Part shown: in pieces, positions 19,319 to 28,677 of the stretch
How the letters are laid out: each line of letters opens with the position of its first letter
How positions within the stretch are numbered: position 1 is the first letter of the stretch
From: Hasllibacter halocynthiae
GTDB taxonomy: Bacteria > Pseudomonadota > Alphaproteobacteria > Rhodobacterales > Rhodobacteraceae
Length of the DNA: 64,000 nucleotides
Reading direction: 5' to 3'
NCBI RefSeq assembly: GCF_003003095.1
Contig: NZ_PVTT01000001.1
Location: 62,001 to 126,000 of the forward strand
Program-made: the position numbers and the translations under genes
Notes under the pieces: generated by a model
What the model was told of the DNA's origin: nothing
Seen by the model: only the letters and a program-made list of their open reading frames with translations
Databases searched by the model: none

Positions 19319-21667
19319 ATGGACCTTCTGATCGAGCTCTTCTCCGAGGAGATTCCCGCCCGGATGCAGCGAAAGGCCCGCGAGGATCTCAAGCGCATGA
19401 TGACGGACGGTCTGGTCGAGGCCGGCCTGACCTACGCGGGCGCCGAGGCGTTCAGCACACCGCGCCGCCTGACCCTGGCGGTGGAGGGGCTGACGGAGGA
19501 ATCCCCGACCATCCGCGAGGAGCGGCGCGGCCCCCGCGTCGGCGCGCCGGAGAAGGCGGTGGAGGGCTTCCTGCGCGGCGCGGGGGTCGAGCGCTCCGCC
19601 CTGCGCGAGGTCGATGGCAAGAAGGGCGCGTTCTACGTGGCCGACGTGGTGACGCCCGGCCGCCCGGCCGCCGCGATCGTCGCCGAGGTGCTCGAAGGGG
19701 CGATCCGCGGCTTTCCCTGGCCCAAGTCGATGCGCTGGGGCACGGGCTCGCTGCGATGGGTGCGGCCCCTGCGCCGCATCCTCTGCATCCTCGTGCGCGA
19801 GGACGGGGCCGAGGTGGTGCCGCTCGCCGTCGACGGGATCGATGCGGGCGACGTCACCGAGGGTCACCGCTTCATGGCGCCGGCGCCGTTCTCCGTCGCC
19901 TCCTTCGAGGACTACGAGCGGAGGCTGAAGCGCGCGAAGGTGGTCCTTTCGGCCGATGACCGGGCGGAGGGCATCTGGAACGACGTGGCCCAGACCGCTT
20001 TCGCCGCCGGGCTCGAGCCGGTCGAGGATCCCGGCCTCCTCTCGGAGGTGGCGGGCCTCGTGGAATGGCCCGTCCCCCTGATGGGCGAGATCGCCGACCA
20101 GTTCCTCTCGCTGCCCCCGGAGGTGCTCGTCACCTCCATGAAGGAGCATCAGAAGTTCTTCTCGCTGAAGGACCGACAGGGCAGGGTGGTCCGCTTCGTC
20201 ACCGTCGCCAACATCGAGGCCCCCGACGGGGGCGAGGCCATCCTGTCCGGCAACCGCCGCGTGCTATCGGCGCGGCTCGCGGACGCCAAGTTCTTCTGGG
20301 AGAACGACTTGGCCGTCGCCCGCGCCGGGATGAAGGCGTGGCTGGATAAGCTGGGGGCCGTCACCTTCCACGCCAAGCTGGGCACCCAAGCCGAGCGGGT
20401 CGGGCGCATCGCGGCGCTGGCGCGGGAGATCGCCCCATTCGTCGGCGCGGACCCGGACGCCGCGGAGCTGGCGGCCAAGCTCGCCAAGGCCGACCTCGCC
20501 TCCGAGATGGTCTACGAGTTCCCCGAGCTACAGGGCACGATGGGCCGCTACTACGTGGCCGAGGCGTTGCTGGCCGACCCATCCCTCGCCCCCGAGGGGC
20601 AGCACGAGGTCATCGCGAACGCCGCCGAGGCCCATTATCGGCCTCTCGGCCCTTCCGACGGCGTGCCGACCGACCCCGTCGCGGTCGCGGTGGCGCTCGC
20701 CGACAAGATCGACACCCTCACCGGCTTCTGGACCATCGACGAGAAGCCCACCGGCTCGAAGGACCCCTATGCCTTGCGGCGGGCGGCGCTGGGGGTGATC
20801 CGGTTGGTGATGGAGAACGACCTTCGCCTCTTACTTGGTGGAGTTTTCGTCCAACGATTCGAGAAGTTTCATTTGGCCCAAATCTACGAGGACAGAGCAA
20901 TCGTGCTCCCGGACGGGATGGCCGATGAACGAGGAAACTGGCGTCAACCTTGGGATTACAATTCAGACGATGAAGACGCTGATGAACACACGCCGCCTCG
21001 CAGAATATTTTCGCCGGAAGGTGAGTTGCTCTCGCTCGTTCGGAGCGGGCGGGTTGCTGGGTTCGCGGAAATATTTGATGATCTCGACGGTGACGGAATG
21101 GACCAGCCGGTAAAGCGGTTTGCCACCCCAGAGCAGACTACTGCCGACCTCCTCTCCTTCCTCCACGACCGGCTGAAGGTCTTCCTCCGCGACCGGGGCG
21201 TGCGGCACGACGTGATCGACGCCGTGCTCCACATGCCGAACGCCGACGACCTCGCGCTGCTGACCAAGCGGGCCGCCGCGCTCCAGGCGCTCCTGGACAC
21301 CGAGGACGGGACCAACCTGATCCAGGGCTTCCGGCGCGCCGACAACATCCTGCGCCAGGCCGAGGACCAGGACGGGGTCGAGTACTCCTTCGGCCCCGAC
21401 CCCAAGTTCGCTGAGGCGGACGAGGAGAAGGCCCTCTTCGACGCGCTCGACCGGGCGGAGCCCAAGATCGACGAGGCGATGGCCGAAGAGGATTTCGAGG
21501 CCGCCATGCGCGAGATGGCCGCGCTCCGTGCGCCTATCGACGCCTTCTTCGAGGCCGTGCAGGTCAACGACGACCGCCAGGCGATCCGTCGCAATCGCCT
21601 GAACCTCCTCCACCGCATCCGCACGACGCTGCTGAAGGTGGCCGACCTCCGCCGCATCGAGGGGTGA
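19319..21667 (+). CDS. glyS: Glycine-tRNA ligase beta subunit, with a low-GC insertion
   Basis: Non-catalytic, tRNA-binding subunit of glycyl-tRNA synthetase. 782 residues from the ATG at 19319 (MDLLIELFSEEIPARMQ), one base after the previous stop; most bacterial GlyS are near 690-700. Typical parts: GTGSLRWVRPLRRILCIL, VTSMKEHQKFFSL, FFWENDLAVAR, DPYALRRAALGVIRLVMEN, and C-terminal FLHDRLKVFLRDRGVRHDVIDAVL with the anticodon-binding region. Between LRLLL (about residue 507) and DLLSFLHDRL (about 610) lie about 100 extra residues, acidic and aromatic in part (QPWDYNSDDEDADE, FDDLDGDGMDQP). The coding DNA there is 54% G+C by my count over 20821-21120, against 62% and 70% in flanking 60-base blocks. 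The frame is intact, so the enzyme is probably functional. Confidence 0.96.
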   Translation: MDLLIELFSEEIPARMQRKAREDLKRMMTDGLVEAGLTYAGAEAFSTPRRLTLAVEGLTEESPTIREERRGPRVGAPEKAVEGFLRGAGVERSALREVDGKKGAFYVADVVTPGRPAAAIVAEVLEGAIRGFPWPKSMRWGTGSLRWVRPLRRILCILVREDGAEVVPLAVDGIDAGDVTEGHRFMAPAPFSVASFEDYERRLKRAKVVLSADDRAEGIWNDVAQTAFAAGLEPVEDPGLLSEVAGLVEWPVPLMGEIADQFLSLPPEVLVTSMKEHQKFFSLKDRQGRVVRFVTVANIEAPDGGEAILSGNRRVLSARLADAKFFWENDLAVARAGMKAWLDKLGAVTFHAKLGTQAERVGRIAALAREIAPFVGADPDAAELAAKLAKADLASEMVYEFPELQGTMGRYYVAEALLADPSLAPEGQHEVIANAAEAHYRPLGPSDGVPTDPVAVAVALADKIDTLTGFWTIDEKPTGSKDPYALRRAALGVIRLVMENDLRLLLGGVFVQRFEKFHLAQIYEDRAIVLPDGMADERGNWRQPWDYNSDDEDADEHTPPRRIFSPEGELLSLVRSGRVAGFAEIFDDLDGDGMDQPVKRFATPEQTTADLLSFLHDRLKVFLRDRGVRHDVIDAVLHMPNADDLALLTKRAAALQALLDTEDGTNLIQGFRRADNILRQAEDQDGVEYSFGPDPKFAEADEEKALFDALDRAEPKIDEAMAEEDFEAAMREMAALRAPIDAFFEAVQVNDDRQAIRRNRLNLLHRIRTTLLKVADLRRIEG

Positions 21668-21749
21668 AGCGCGCCCGGAGATCGGTCCAGCGAACCGAAC
21701 TCAGCGCCGAACGGGCGAACCCCCGGAGGAAGCGCGCCCGAAGATTGGT
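21666..21749 (+). repeat. Imperfect direct repeat, 63-base period, just after glyS
   Basis: GAAGCGCGCCCGGAGATCGG at 21666 recurs as GAAGCGCGCCCGAAGATTGG at 21729, with two transitions, and the similarity continues weakly for about 15 bases more. The first copy overlaps the last base of the glyS stop codon's neighbourhood. The rest of the 325-base gap before the PPDK-like gene (21668-21992) holds no recognisable gene and no clear promoter. Confidence 0.5.
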
Positions 21750-21992
21750 TCGGTGGATCGACCGGGTCCGGCACCGGTGAGCCTCGGGCAATGCCGGCGA
21801 GAAGGGCGTCCTATCCCGAGAGGCCGGCACACGACGCTGCTGTCCAGGGCGTTCTCGCGTTCTTCAGGGCGAACGTTTCCGCCCGGGGGGTTCGAGGGAC
21901 GGAGCGTCCCCGTCGCCCGGGCTGCCGAGGGCCATCTGCCCTTTACCGGATCGTGTGTCCGCCTATGCTGCCTTGCGAAAGGGGATGCCGCA

Positions 21993-24530
21993 GTGCAGCA
22001 CGACACGCCCGACGCCCAGCCCTTCGTGCTCGTCACCCAGACGGCGCGGATCGACGCCGCGCGCCACGGGGGACGGGCCAAGTGCCTTCAGCGGCTCGTG
22101 CGCCTCGGCCTGCCGGTGCCTACCACCGTGGCGCTGCCCTTCGACACCGTGATCATGATCGCCCGCGGCGAGATGCCGGACATGGGGGCCCTCCTCGCGC
22201 ATTTCGGGCCGGGGGCCGTCCTCTCGGTGCGCCCGTCCAGCCAGGATCCGGACTGGGGCGGGCCGGGGACGGTGCTCAACATCGGCCTCAACCCGGCGGT
22301 CGAGGCCGCGCTTGCCGCCAAGCTCGGGCCCGAGGCCGCCGCCACGCTCCATCTGCGCCTCGTCGAGACCTACGCCACCCAGGTCGCTCGCCTCGACCCC
22401 GAGCCCTTCGCCGACGCCGGCACCCCGGCAGCGGCCCGCGCCGCCTACGCGGACGAGGCCGGCGAGCCGTTCCCCGACGACCCCGCCACCCAGCTCGCGG
22501 GGGTGCTGCGCTCCATGGCCCGCGCATGGGAGAGTACGTCCGCCCGCCTCCTGCGGCAGGCGCACGGCGCGCCGGAGGATGCCGGGCTCGGCCTCGTCGT
22601 CCAGGCCATGGCGCTCGGCCTCGGGCCGGGCGCCTCCGGGGCGGGCGTCGTCCAGTTCGCGGACCCAACGACGGGCGATCCGGAGGTCACGGGCCGCTAC
22701 CTGCCGCAGTCGCAGGGCCGGGCGGCGCTGCAGGCGCCCGAAGCCCTGTTCGTGCGCTCGGACCCGCGCGGGCCCGCCCTCGAGGATACCTGCCCCGAGG
22801 CGGTGGAAGCCCTCGTCGCCCACGGCGCGACCTGCCGCACCGGCCTGCGCGAGGAGATGCAGATCGAGTTCACGCTCTCTTCGGGGCAGCTCTCCGTCAT
22901 CGACGCCGTCCGCGCGCCCCGGACGGAGCGGGCGGCCGTCCGCATCGCCGTGGCCTTGGCGGAGGACGGCGTCATCCCGCGCCCCGCAGCGCTCCTGCGG
23001 GTCGAGCCGCAGGCGATCTCGCACCTCCTTCATCGCAGCATCGATCCGGCGGCCGTGCGCGATCGCGTCGCCCGCGGCGTCCCGGCGAGCCCCGGCGCGG
23101 CGACCGGCCGCCTCGTCTTCACCGCCGAGGCCGCGCAGCAGCTCGAGGCCCGGGGCGACGCGGCCATCCTCGCGCGGCGCGAGACGGCGCCCGAGGACGT
23201 GCGGGGCATGCATGCCTGCGCTGCCATCCTGACCGAGCGCGGGGGCACCACCTCCCATGCCGCCGTCATCGCGCGGGGCCTCGGGCTGCCCTGCGTCGTG
23301 GGGATGCGGGACGTCCGCGTCGATCCCGCCCGCCGTACCCTCACGGCAGGGGGGCGGGTGCTCGCGGAAGGCGCCGTCGTGACGCTGGACGGGGCCGGGG
23401 GGGAGTTGCTGGCCGGCGCGCCGCAGCTGCTCGATCCGGCGCCGGGCGACGGGGCGCAGACCCTACTTGCGTGGGCCGACGACGCGCGTGACATCGGGGT
23501 GCGCGCCAATGCCGATACCGCGCAAGACGCGTTGAACGCGATGGCCTTCGGCGCGGAGGGGGTGGGGCTCTGCCGATCCGAGCACATGATGTTCGAGGCG
23601 GGCCGCCTCGCCCTGCTGCGCGAGCTCATCTTCGCCGAGGAGGACGCCGAACGGGATGCCGCCCTCTCCCGGCTCCTTCCGCTCCAGCGGCGGGACATGC
23701 GCGCCGTCTTCGAGGCGACGGCCCCGCGTCCGGTCTGCATCCGCCTCTTCGACCCCCCGCTGCACGAGTTCCTGCCGGCGACGCGCGAGGGCCTCCTCGA
23801 GATGGCGGAGGCCCTGGGCCGGCCCGTCTCGGAGGTCGAGCGGAGGATCGCGGGGATTGAGGAGGTGAACCCGATGCTCGGGATGCGGGGGGTCCGTCTG
23901 GCGGTCGCGTTCCCGCGCATCACCGGCATGCAGGCGCGCGCGGCGTTCGAGGCCGCGGCGGGCGCCCGTGCCGCGGGCCACGACGTCCCGCCGCCGGAGA
24001 TCATGATCCCCCTCGTCACCGCCCGCCGCGAGGTCGAGCTGGTCCGCGCGCGGATCGAGGAAGTCGCCGCCGCGCTACGGGCCGAGACCGGTCAGGACGT
24101 GCCCTTCCGCCTCGGCTGCATGGTTGAGACGCCCCGGGCGGCCCTTCGAGCGGGCGAGATCGCGCCGCTCTGCGACTTCCTTTCGTTCGGGACGAACGAC
24201 CTGACGCAGATGACCTATGGCCTCAGCCGCGACGATGCCGGACGGTTCATGTCGGAATACGTGAATCAGGGCGTCTGGCAGGAGGATCCGTTCCGCACGC
24301 TCGATCGCAGCGGCGTAGGGGAGCTTTTGTCCATCGCCGCCGAGCGAGCCCGGGCCGCGAAGCCCGGCATACCCCTGTCGGTCTGCGGCGAGCACGGCGG
24401 CGACATCGATTCGATCGCATTCTGCCGCGAGCAAGGATTCGATGCGGTGTCCTGTTCGCCGTTCCGGGTGCCGATGGCTCGACTTGCCGCAGCGCAGCTT
24501 ACGCTTCTGAACCCGAAGCAAGGCATCTGA
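21993..24530 (+). CDS. Pyruvate phosphate dikinase-like protein (divergent ATP-grasp half)
   Basis: 845 residues from the GTG at 21993 (behind AAAGGGG); the frame is open further up but that part is not PPDK-like. PPDK interconverts pyruvate + ATP + Pi and phosphoenolpyruvate + AMP + PPi. Present: the swivelling phosphohistidine domain with LTERGGTTSHAAVIARGLGL (His about residue 422), and the C-terminal PEP/pyruvate barrel with MFGAEGVGLCRSEHM-type sequence, GCMVETPRAAL, SFGTNDLTQMTYG and the catalytic CGEHGGD. The N-terminal ATP-grasp half is shorter and altered: GGRAKCLQRLVRLGLPVP replaces GGKGANL..., and DWGGPGTVLNIGL replaces the usual SMPGMMDTVLNLGL. It may be a PPDK paralogue with another phosphoryl donor. 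Rhodobacterales commonly carry such a gene behind glyS. Confidence 0.82.
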   Translation: MQHDTPDAQPFVLVTQTARIDAARHGGRAKCLQRLVRLGLPVPTTVALPFDTVIMIARGEMPDMGALLAHFGPGAVLSVRPSSQDPDWGGPGTVLNIGLNPAVEAALAAKLGPEAAATLHLRLVETYATQVARLDPEPFADAGTPAAARAAYADEAGEPFPDDPATQLAGVLRSMARAWESTSARLLRQAHGAPEDAGLGLVVQAMALGLGPGASGAGVVQFADPTTGDPEVTGRYLPQSQGRAALQAPEALFVRSDPRGPALEDTCPEAVEALVAHGATCRTGLREEMQIEFTLSSGQLSVIDAVRAPRTERAAVRIAVALAEDGVIPRPAALLRVEPQAISHLLHRSIDPAAVRDRVARGVPASPGAATGRLVFTAEAAQQLEARGDAAILARRETAPEDVRGMHACAAILTERGGTTSHAAVIARGLGLPCVVGMRDVRVDPARRTLTAGGRVLAEGAVVTLDGAGGELLAGAPQLLDPAPGDGAQTLLAWADDARDIGVRANADTAQDALNAMAFGAEGVGLCRSEHMMFEAGRLALLRELIFAEEDAERDAALSRLLPLQRRDMRAVFEATAPRPVCIRLFDPPLHEFLPATREGLLEMAEALGRPVSEVERRIAGIEEVNPMLGMRGVRLAVAFPRITGMQARAAFEAAAGARAAGHDVPPPEIMIPLVTARREVELVRARIEEVAAALRAETGQDVPFRLGCMVETPRAALRAGEIAPLCDFLSFGTNDLTQMTYGLSRDDAGRFMSEYVNQGVWQEDPFRTLDRSGVGELLSIAAERARAAKPGIPLSVCGEHGGDIDSIAFCREQGFDAVSCSPFRVPMARLAAAQLTLLNPKQGI

Positions 24531-24743
24531 TCCAACCTCCGCAACAACAGCATCAATCCCGCCGATCTGTTCCCACATCACCAGCAGGTTCCCGCCAAAG
24601 TGCGTTTTCTTAAGATTGTGGCAAGGTTGCACCGTTAGCCACGGCTCCGATACAGCTTCCGCGTCCGAGGTGGAAACGACCGCTCCGCCCGGACCGGCGG
24701 GCTGGGGAGCTGCGCCGGGAACTGCCAAGGGGATACCGCATAC

Positions 24744-25439
24744 ATGCTTCGCGCCTTTTCCGCAGCCGCTTTTTCGGCGGCCTCTCTATCCGTGCCCGTC
24801 TCCGCCTTGGCGGATGCATCGACCCTGGGTGCGATCGTCGGCCCCGATGCGGCGCATTCGGCTGCTCGAGCCGCCGCGCCCGGCGGCGTCGCCCCGCTCT
24901 GGTGGGAGAACGATTCATCGATGCTGCACGCTGCTTCCGCCACGCCCCTGGACACGGTCGACGACGATGGGGTCGAGGTCGAGTACACCCGAGCCTTCCT
25001 CGACGAAATCATCGCACCTGGCCTCGACGACGAGGGGGCCTGCCTTGCCGAAGCGATCTACTACGAGGCGCGGGGCGAGCCGGTGCGCGGCCAGTTCGCG
25101 GTCGCCGAGGTCATCCTGAACCGCACCCAGGACCGCCAGTTCCCCGATTCGGTTTGCGAGGTTGTGAACCAAGGCACCGGTCGGTTGCACGCCTGCCAGT
25201 TCTCATACACCTGCGACGGCATCCCCGAGCGCATGACCGACCGCCCGGCCGCCCGGCGCGCGGTGGCCATCGCCCATCTCGTCCTGGAGGAGATCGCGCC
25301 CAACGACCTGACGGGGGGCGCCCTCTTCTATCATGCGAACTATGTGCAGCCGTCCTGGGCGGAGGAGTTCTTCGAGACCGCGCAAATCGGGGTGCACATC
25401 TTTTACAACCCGGAGACGGAACTCGCCGAGGCGATCTGA
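24744..25439 (+). CDS. SleB-like cell wall hydrolase
   Basis: 231 residues. A signal-like N-terminus (MLRAFSAAAFSAASLSVPVSALA) is followed by about 70 variable residues, then the Hydrolase_2 (SleB) domain: CLAEAIYYEARGEPVRGQFA, VAEVILNRTQDRQFPDSVCEV, CQFSYTCDGIPERM, GALFYHANYVQPSWA. The glutamate of YYEARGE is the likely catalytic acid. Related enzymes cleave the glycan strands of peptidoglycan. Non-sporulating Rhodobacterales carry several such genes for wall remodelling. The 213 bases upstream are AT-richer than the neighbours; a weak TTGCAC-16-GATACA match there could be its promoter. Confidence 0.88.
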   Translation: MLRAFSAAAFSAASLSVPVSALADASTLGAIVGPDAAHSAARAAAPGGVAPLWWENDSSMLHAASATPLDTVDDDGVEVEYTRAFLDEIIAPGLDDEGACLAEAIYYEARGEPVRGQFAVAEVILNRTQDRQFPDSVCEVVNQGTGRLHACQFSYTCDGIPERMTDRPAARRAVAIAHLVLEEIAPNDLTGGALFYHANYVQPSWAEEFFETAQIGVHIFYNPETELAEAI

Positions 25440-25494
25440 TCCCGGTGCCGCTTTGCGTCTGTCGCGAGGACCCGCGCCGCGCTAGGCCTGCCCC

Positions 25495-26334
25495 ATGACG
25501 GAAGAGATCAGCCTGGCCTTCGCGCATCCATCCGAACGGGCGGCGGCGACGGCGTCGTCCGTCCCGCTCGACCGGATCTCGTTGCGGGGCCATGTCCGCA
25601 AGGCCGAGATCGGTGCTTTCCAGTCCGAGCGGGGGGTCTCGCAGCGGTTGTCCTTCGACGTGGTGGCGGAGGTCGCGCCGCCTCCCGCTGACGTGGCGGA
25701 CGACGTCGACCGCATCCTCTCCTACGATCGTATCACGGAAGCCATCGACGACGAACTCACGGCCGGCCGGCTGAACCTCCTCGAGACGCTCGCCGAACGT
25801 GTCGCCGAGCGGGTGCTGGCCGAGCCGCGGGCCGTGCGGGTCTTCGTGCGCGTCGAGAAGCTGGATCGCGGCCCTGGCGCCCTCGGGGTCGAGATCGTGC
25901 GCACCCCGAGCCGCGGCGCGCCTGAAGCCGCTTCCGGGGATGCACCGGTCCCGGAGGTGCTGCTGCTGGGCGAGGCGTTCGTGAGCGCCTGGGACCTGCC
26001 GGCGCGGATCGACACCATCGAGGGGCGTCCGGCGGTCCTATGCCTCGAACTGCCGGAGAGGGTGCCACGGGCGGCCGGCGCCGCGGCCCAGCGGCGGATC
26101 GACCTTTTGGCGATCGAGCAGAATGGCTGGCGCTTGGCCGCGCGCGACCCGCGCTGCGTCGTGATCGGCACCCGGACTGAGATCGACCACGCGTTGCGCA
26201 ACGGTCGGCTCGTCGTCTGGGCGCCGTCGAAGATGGTGCTGGATGCCTTCGACGCGCCCGTCGAGACGGACGGTGCCAGCCTCGCCGCCTGGCTGGCGGG
26301 AGAGCTGGGCGCAGGCGAGGTCCGGCGTCCGTGA
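25495..26334 (+). CDS. folB: Dihydroneopterin aldolase (FolB) with an extra C-terminal domain
   Basis: 279 residues, more than twice a plain FolB (about 120). The first 140 or so are FolB-like: ISLRGHVRKAEIGAFQSERG, VSQRLSFDV, LSYDRITEAIDDEL, LNLLETLAERVAERVL, VFVRVEKLDRGPGALGVEI. This domain cleaves dihydroneopterin to 6-hydroxymethyl-dihydropterin. The remaining 140 residues (GEAFVSAWDLPARIDTIEGR, VVIGTRTEIDHALRNGRL) match no domain I know. Rhodobacterales FolB proteins often carry such an extension. Other catalytic steps cannot be excluded, because no folK is seen next door. folP starts 25 bases downstream. Confidence 0.87.
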   Translation: MTEEISLAFAHPSERAAATASSVPLDRISLRGHVRKAEIGAFQSERGVSQRLSFDVVAEVAPPPADVADDVDRILSYDRITEAIDDELTAGRLNLLETLAERVAERVLAEPRAVRVFVRVEKLDRGPGALGVEIVRTPSRGAPEAASGDAPVPEVLLLGEAFVSAWDLPARIDTIEGRPAVLCLELPERVPRAAGAAAQRRIDLLAIEQNGWRLAARDPRCVVIGTRTEIDHALRNGRLVVWAPSKMVLDAFDAPVETDGASLAAWLAGELGAGEVRRP

Positions 26335-26359
26335 CGGCCGCGCGCCCGCACCGCGCCGC

Positions 26360-27346
26360 GTGAGGCTCTGGACGCCGATCCCGCTGGCCGGGCCGGACCC
26401 GGCCGGGGTGCCCCTCGCCGGCGGCCCGGCCCGCTTCGCCCATGCCATCGCGCCGGAGGGGGAGGTGGTGCCGGCGCGCGCCATGCCGGCGGAGGTGCTG
26501 CGTGCGCTGAGCGTGCCAAGGGCCGCACCGGGGGGCGGGGCCCCCGCGGTGTGGGGCATCCTCAACGTGACGCCGGACAGCTTCTCGGACGGGGGGCGCT
26601 TTGACCGCCCCGAGGCCGCGCTGGCACAGGCGGCGGCCCTGGCGCGGGTCTGCGACGTGATCGATATCGGCGGCGAATCCACCCGCCCCGGTGCGGCCGA
26701 GGTGCCCGAGGCCGAGGAGATCGCCCGGACCGCCCCCGTGATCGAAGCCATTCGATCGGCAGGGATCACGACGCCGATCAGCATCGATACCCGAAAGGCC
26801 GCCGTGGCCGAGGCGGCGTTGGCGGCGGGGGCGGGAATCGTGAACGACGTCTCGGCGGGCCGGTTCGACCCCGACCTCCTCGTCGTCTCCGCCAGGACGG
26901 GGGCCGGGTTGGTCCTGATGCACTCGGTCGGCACGCCCGAGACCATGCAGGACGACCCATGCTACGACGACGTCCTCGGCGAGGTCGCGGCCCATCTTGC
27001 CGAGCGGCTGGAGGCCGCGCGGACGGCCGGGGTGGCAGCGGACCGGGTGCTGCTCGACCCCGGGATCGGCTTCGGCAAGACGCAGGCGCACAACATCGCG
27101 CTCCTGCGAGGGCTGCCCGCGCTGCACGTGCTGGGGCGGCCGCTCCTGCTGGGGGCGTCCCGGAAACGCTTCATCGGCGTGATCGGGAACGCGCCGGAAG
27201 CTGCCGACCGGGCGCCCGGCTCGATCGCGGTGGCCTTGCGCGCGGCGCTGGGGGGGGTGCAAGCCTTGCGGGTGCATGACGCGGCGATGACGGCGCAGGC
27301 CCTGGCCCTCTGGCGCGTGGCCGGGCTGAAGGAGGAGGTGACATGA
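26360..27346 (+). CDS. folP: Dihydropteroate synthase
   Basis: Joins 6-hydroxymethyl-dihydropterin diphosphate to 4-aminobenzoate, giving dihydropteroate; target of sulfonamides. 328 residues from the GTG at 26360. The two family signatures are visible: [17 protein letters not shown] and [13 protein letters not shown]. Also present are [40 protein letters not shown] and GASRKRFIG. The N-terminal 60 residues precede the TIM barrel and are typical of Alphaproteobacteria. Its stop overlaps the glmM start (ATGA), so the two are translationally coupled. Confidence 0.96.
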   Translation: MRLWTPIPLAGPDPAGVPLAGGPARFAHAIAPEGEVVPARAMPAEVLRALSVPRAAPGGGAPAVWGILNVTPDSFSDGGRFDRPEAALAQAAALARVCDVIDIGGESTRPGAAEVPEAEEIARTAPVIEAIRSAGITTPISIDTRKAAVAEAALAAGAGIVNDVSAGRFDPDLLVVSARTGAGLVLMHSVGTPETMQDDPCYDDVLGEVAAHLAERLEAARTAGVAADRVLLDPGIGFGKTQAHNIALLRGLPALHVLGRPLLLGASRKRFIGVIGNAPEAADRAPGSIAVALRAALGGVQALRVHDAAMTAQALALWRVAGLKEEVT

Positions 27347-28677
27347 GCGGACTGTTCGGGACCGACGGCGTCCGGGGAACGGCCAACATCCACCCGATGA
27401 CCGCCGAGATGGCCCTGAAGATAGGTCGGGCGGCAGGCGCCTTCTTCCGCAAGGACGGGCAGGATGCGCATCGGGTGGTGATCGGCAAGGACACCCGTCT
27501 GTCGGGCTACATGCTGGAGAACGCGCTGACGGCCGGGTTGACCTCCATGGGGATGGGGGTCCTTCTTCTGGGTCCGGTGCCGACGCCGGCGGTGGGGCAT
27601 CTGACGCGCTCCATGCGGGCGGACCTGGGCATCATGATCTCGGCCTCGCACAACCCGGCCGAGGACAACGGCATCAAGTTCTTCGGCCCGGACGGATTCA
27701 AGCTCTCGGACGAGGACGAGGAGGCGATCACACGCTTCGTCGACGATCCCGGCCCCCTCGTCCCAGCGGAGGGGATCGGCCGCGCGAAGCGTATCGACGA
27801 GGCCGGGGGACGCTATGCGGAGGTCTGCAAGGCGTCCTCCGGCGTGCGGCTGAACGGGCTGAAGGTCGTCATCGACGCCGCCAACGGCGCCGCCCACCGC
27901 GTCGCGCCCAGCATCCTGTGGGAGCTCGGCGCCGACGTCGTGCCGATCGGGGTGGAGCCCAACGGCCGCAACATAAACCGCCTCTGCGGCTCGACCCACC
28001 CCGAGGCCGCGGCGGAGGTAGTGGTGGCACATGGCGCCGATGTCGGGATCTGCCTCGACGGCGATGCGGACCGCGTGATGATCGTCGATGAGACCGGCAC
28101 CGTGGCTGACGGGGACCAGATCATGGCGCTCATCGCGCACCAATGGGCCGAGGCCGGGCGCCTGCGTGGCGACGCCTTGGTGGCGACGGTGATGTCCAAC
28201 CTTGGGCTCGAGCGGTTCCTGAACGCGCGGGGCATCGATCTCGTGCGGGTGAAGGTGGGCGACCGCCACGTGGTCGAGGCGATGCGCGCGGGTGGCTACA
28301 ACCTCGGTGGCGAGCAGTCGGGCCACATCGTCATGCTGGACCACGCGACCACGGGCGACGGGCTGATGGCTGGGCTGCAGTTCCTTTCGGCGATGCAGCG
28401 CACCGGCCGTCCGGCCTCAGACCTGGCCCGTCAGTTCGAGCCTGTCCCGCAGAAGCTGGTGAACGTCTCGATCCCGCGCGGCGCCCGCCCGCACGAGACG
28501 GAAGCCGTACGCGCCGTCGTCGCGGCCGCGACCGCCCGCCTGAACGGCGAGGGCCGCATCCTGATCCGTCCCTCGGGCACCGAGCCGAAGGTCCGCGTCA
28601 TGGGCGAGCACGAGGACCCCGCCCTTCTCGAGGAGGTGGTCGCCGAGATCGCGGCCGCGGTCGAAGCGGCGGCATGA
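27343..28677 (+). CDS. glmM: Phosphoglucosamine mutase
   Basis: Converts glucosamine-6-phosphate to glucosamine-1-phosphate for UDP-GlcNAc, hence peptidoglycan and lipopolysaccharide. 444 residues with the usual four domains. The catalytic phosphoserine is S102 in [18 protein letters not shown]; the metal loop is [14 protein letters not shown]; sugar-binding GGEQSGHI and the phosphate-binding [14 protein letters not shown] are present. The start [20 protein letters not shown] is the standard N-terminus. The folP-glmM pair is conserved in many proteobacteria. The next gene overlaps its stop. Confidence 0.98.
   Translation: MSGLFGTDGVRGTANIHPMTAEMALKIGRAAGAFFRKDGQDAHRVVIGKDTRLSGYMLENALTAGLTSMGMGVLLLGPVPTPAVGHLTRSMRADLGIMISASHNPAEDNGIKFFGPDGFKLSDEDEEAITRFVDDPGPLVPAEGIGRAKRIDEAGGRYAEVCKASSGVRLNGLKVVIDAANGAAHRVAPSILWELGADVVPIGVEPNGRNINRLCGSTHPEAAAEVVVAHGADVGICLDGDADRVMIVDETGTVADGDQIMALIAHQWAEAGRLRGDALVATVMSNLGLERFLNARGIDLVRVKVGDRHVVEAMRAGGYNLGGEQSGHIVMLDHATTGDGLMAGLQFLSAMQRTGRPASDLARQFEPVPQKLVNVSIPRGARPHETEAVRAVVAAATARLNGEGRILIRPSGTEPKVRVMGEHEDPALLEEVVAEIAAAVEAAA

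Noticed and set aside
24531-24743. A promoter (TTGCAC-16-GATACA) ahead of the SleB-like gene
   Set aside because: Only three of six -10 positions match; noted in the gene entry, not called as a feature.
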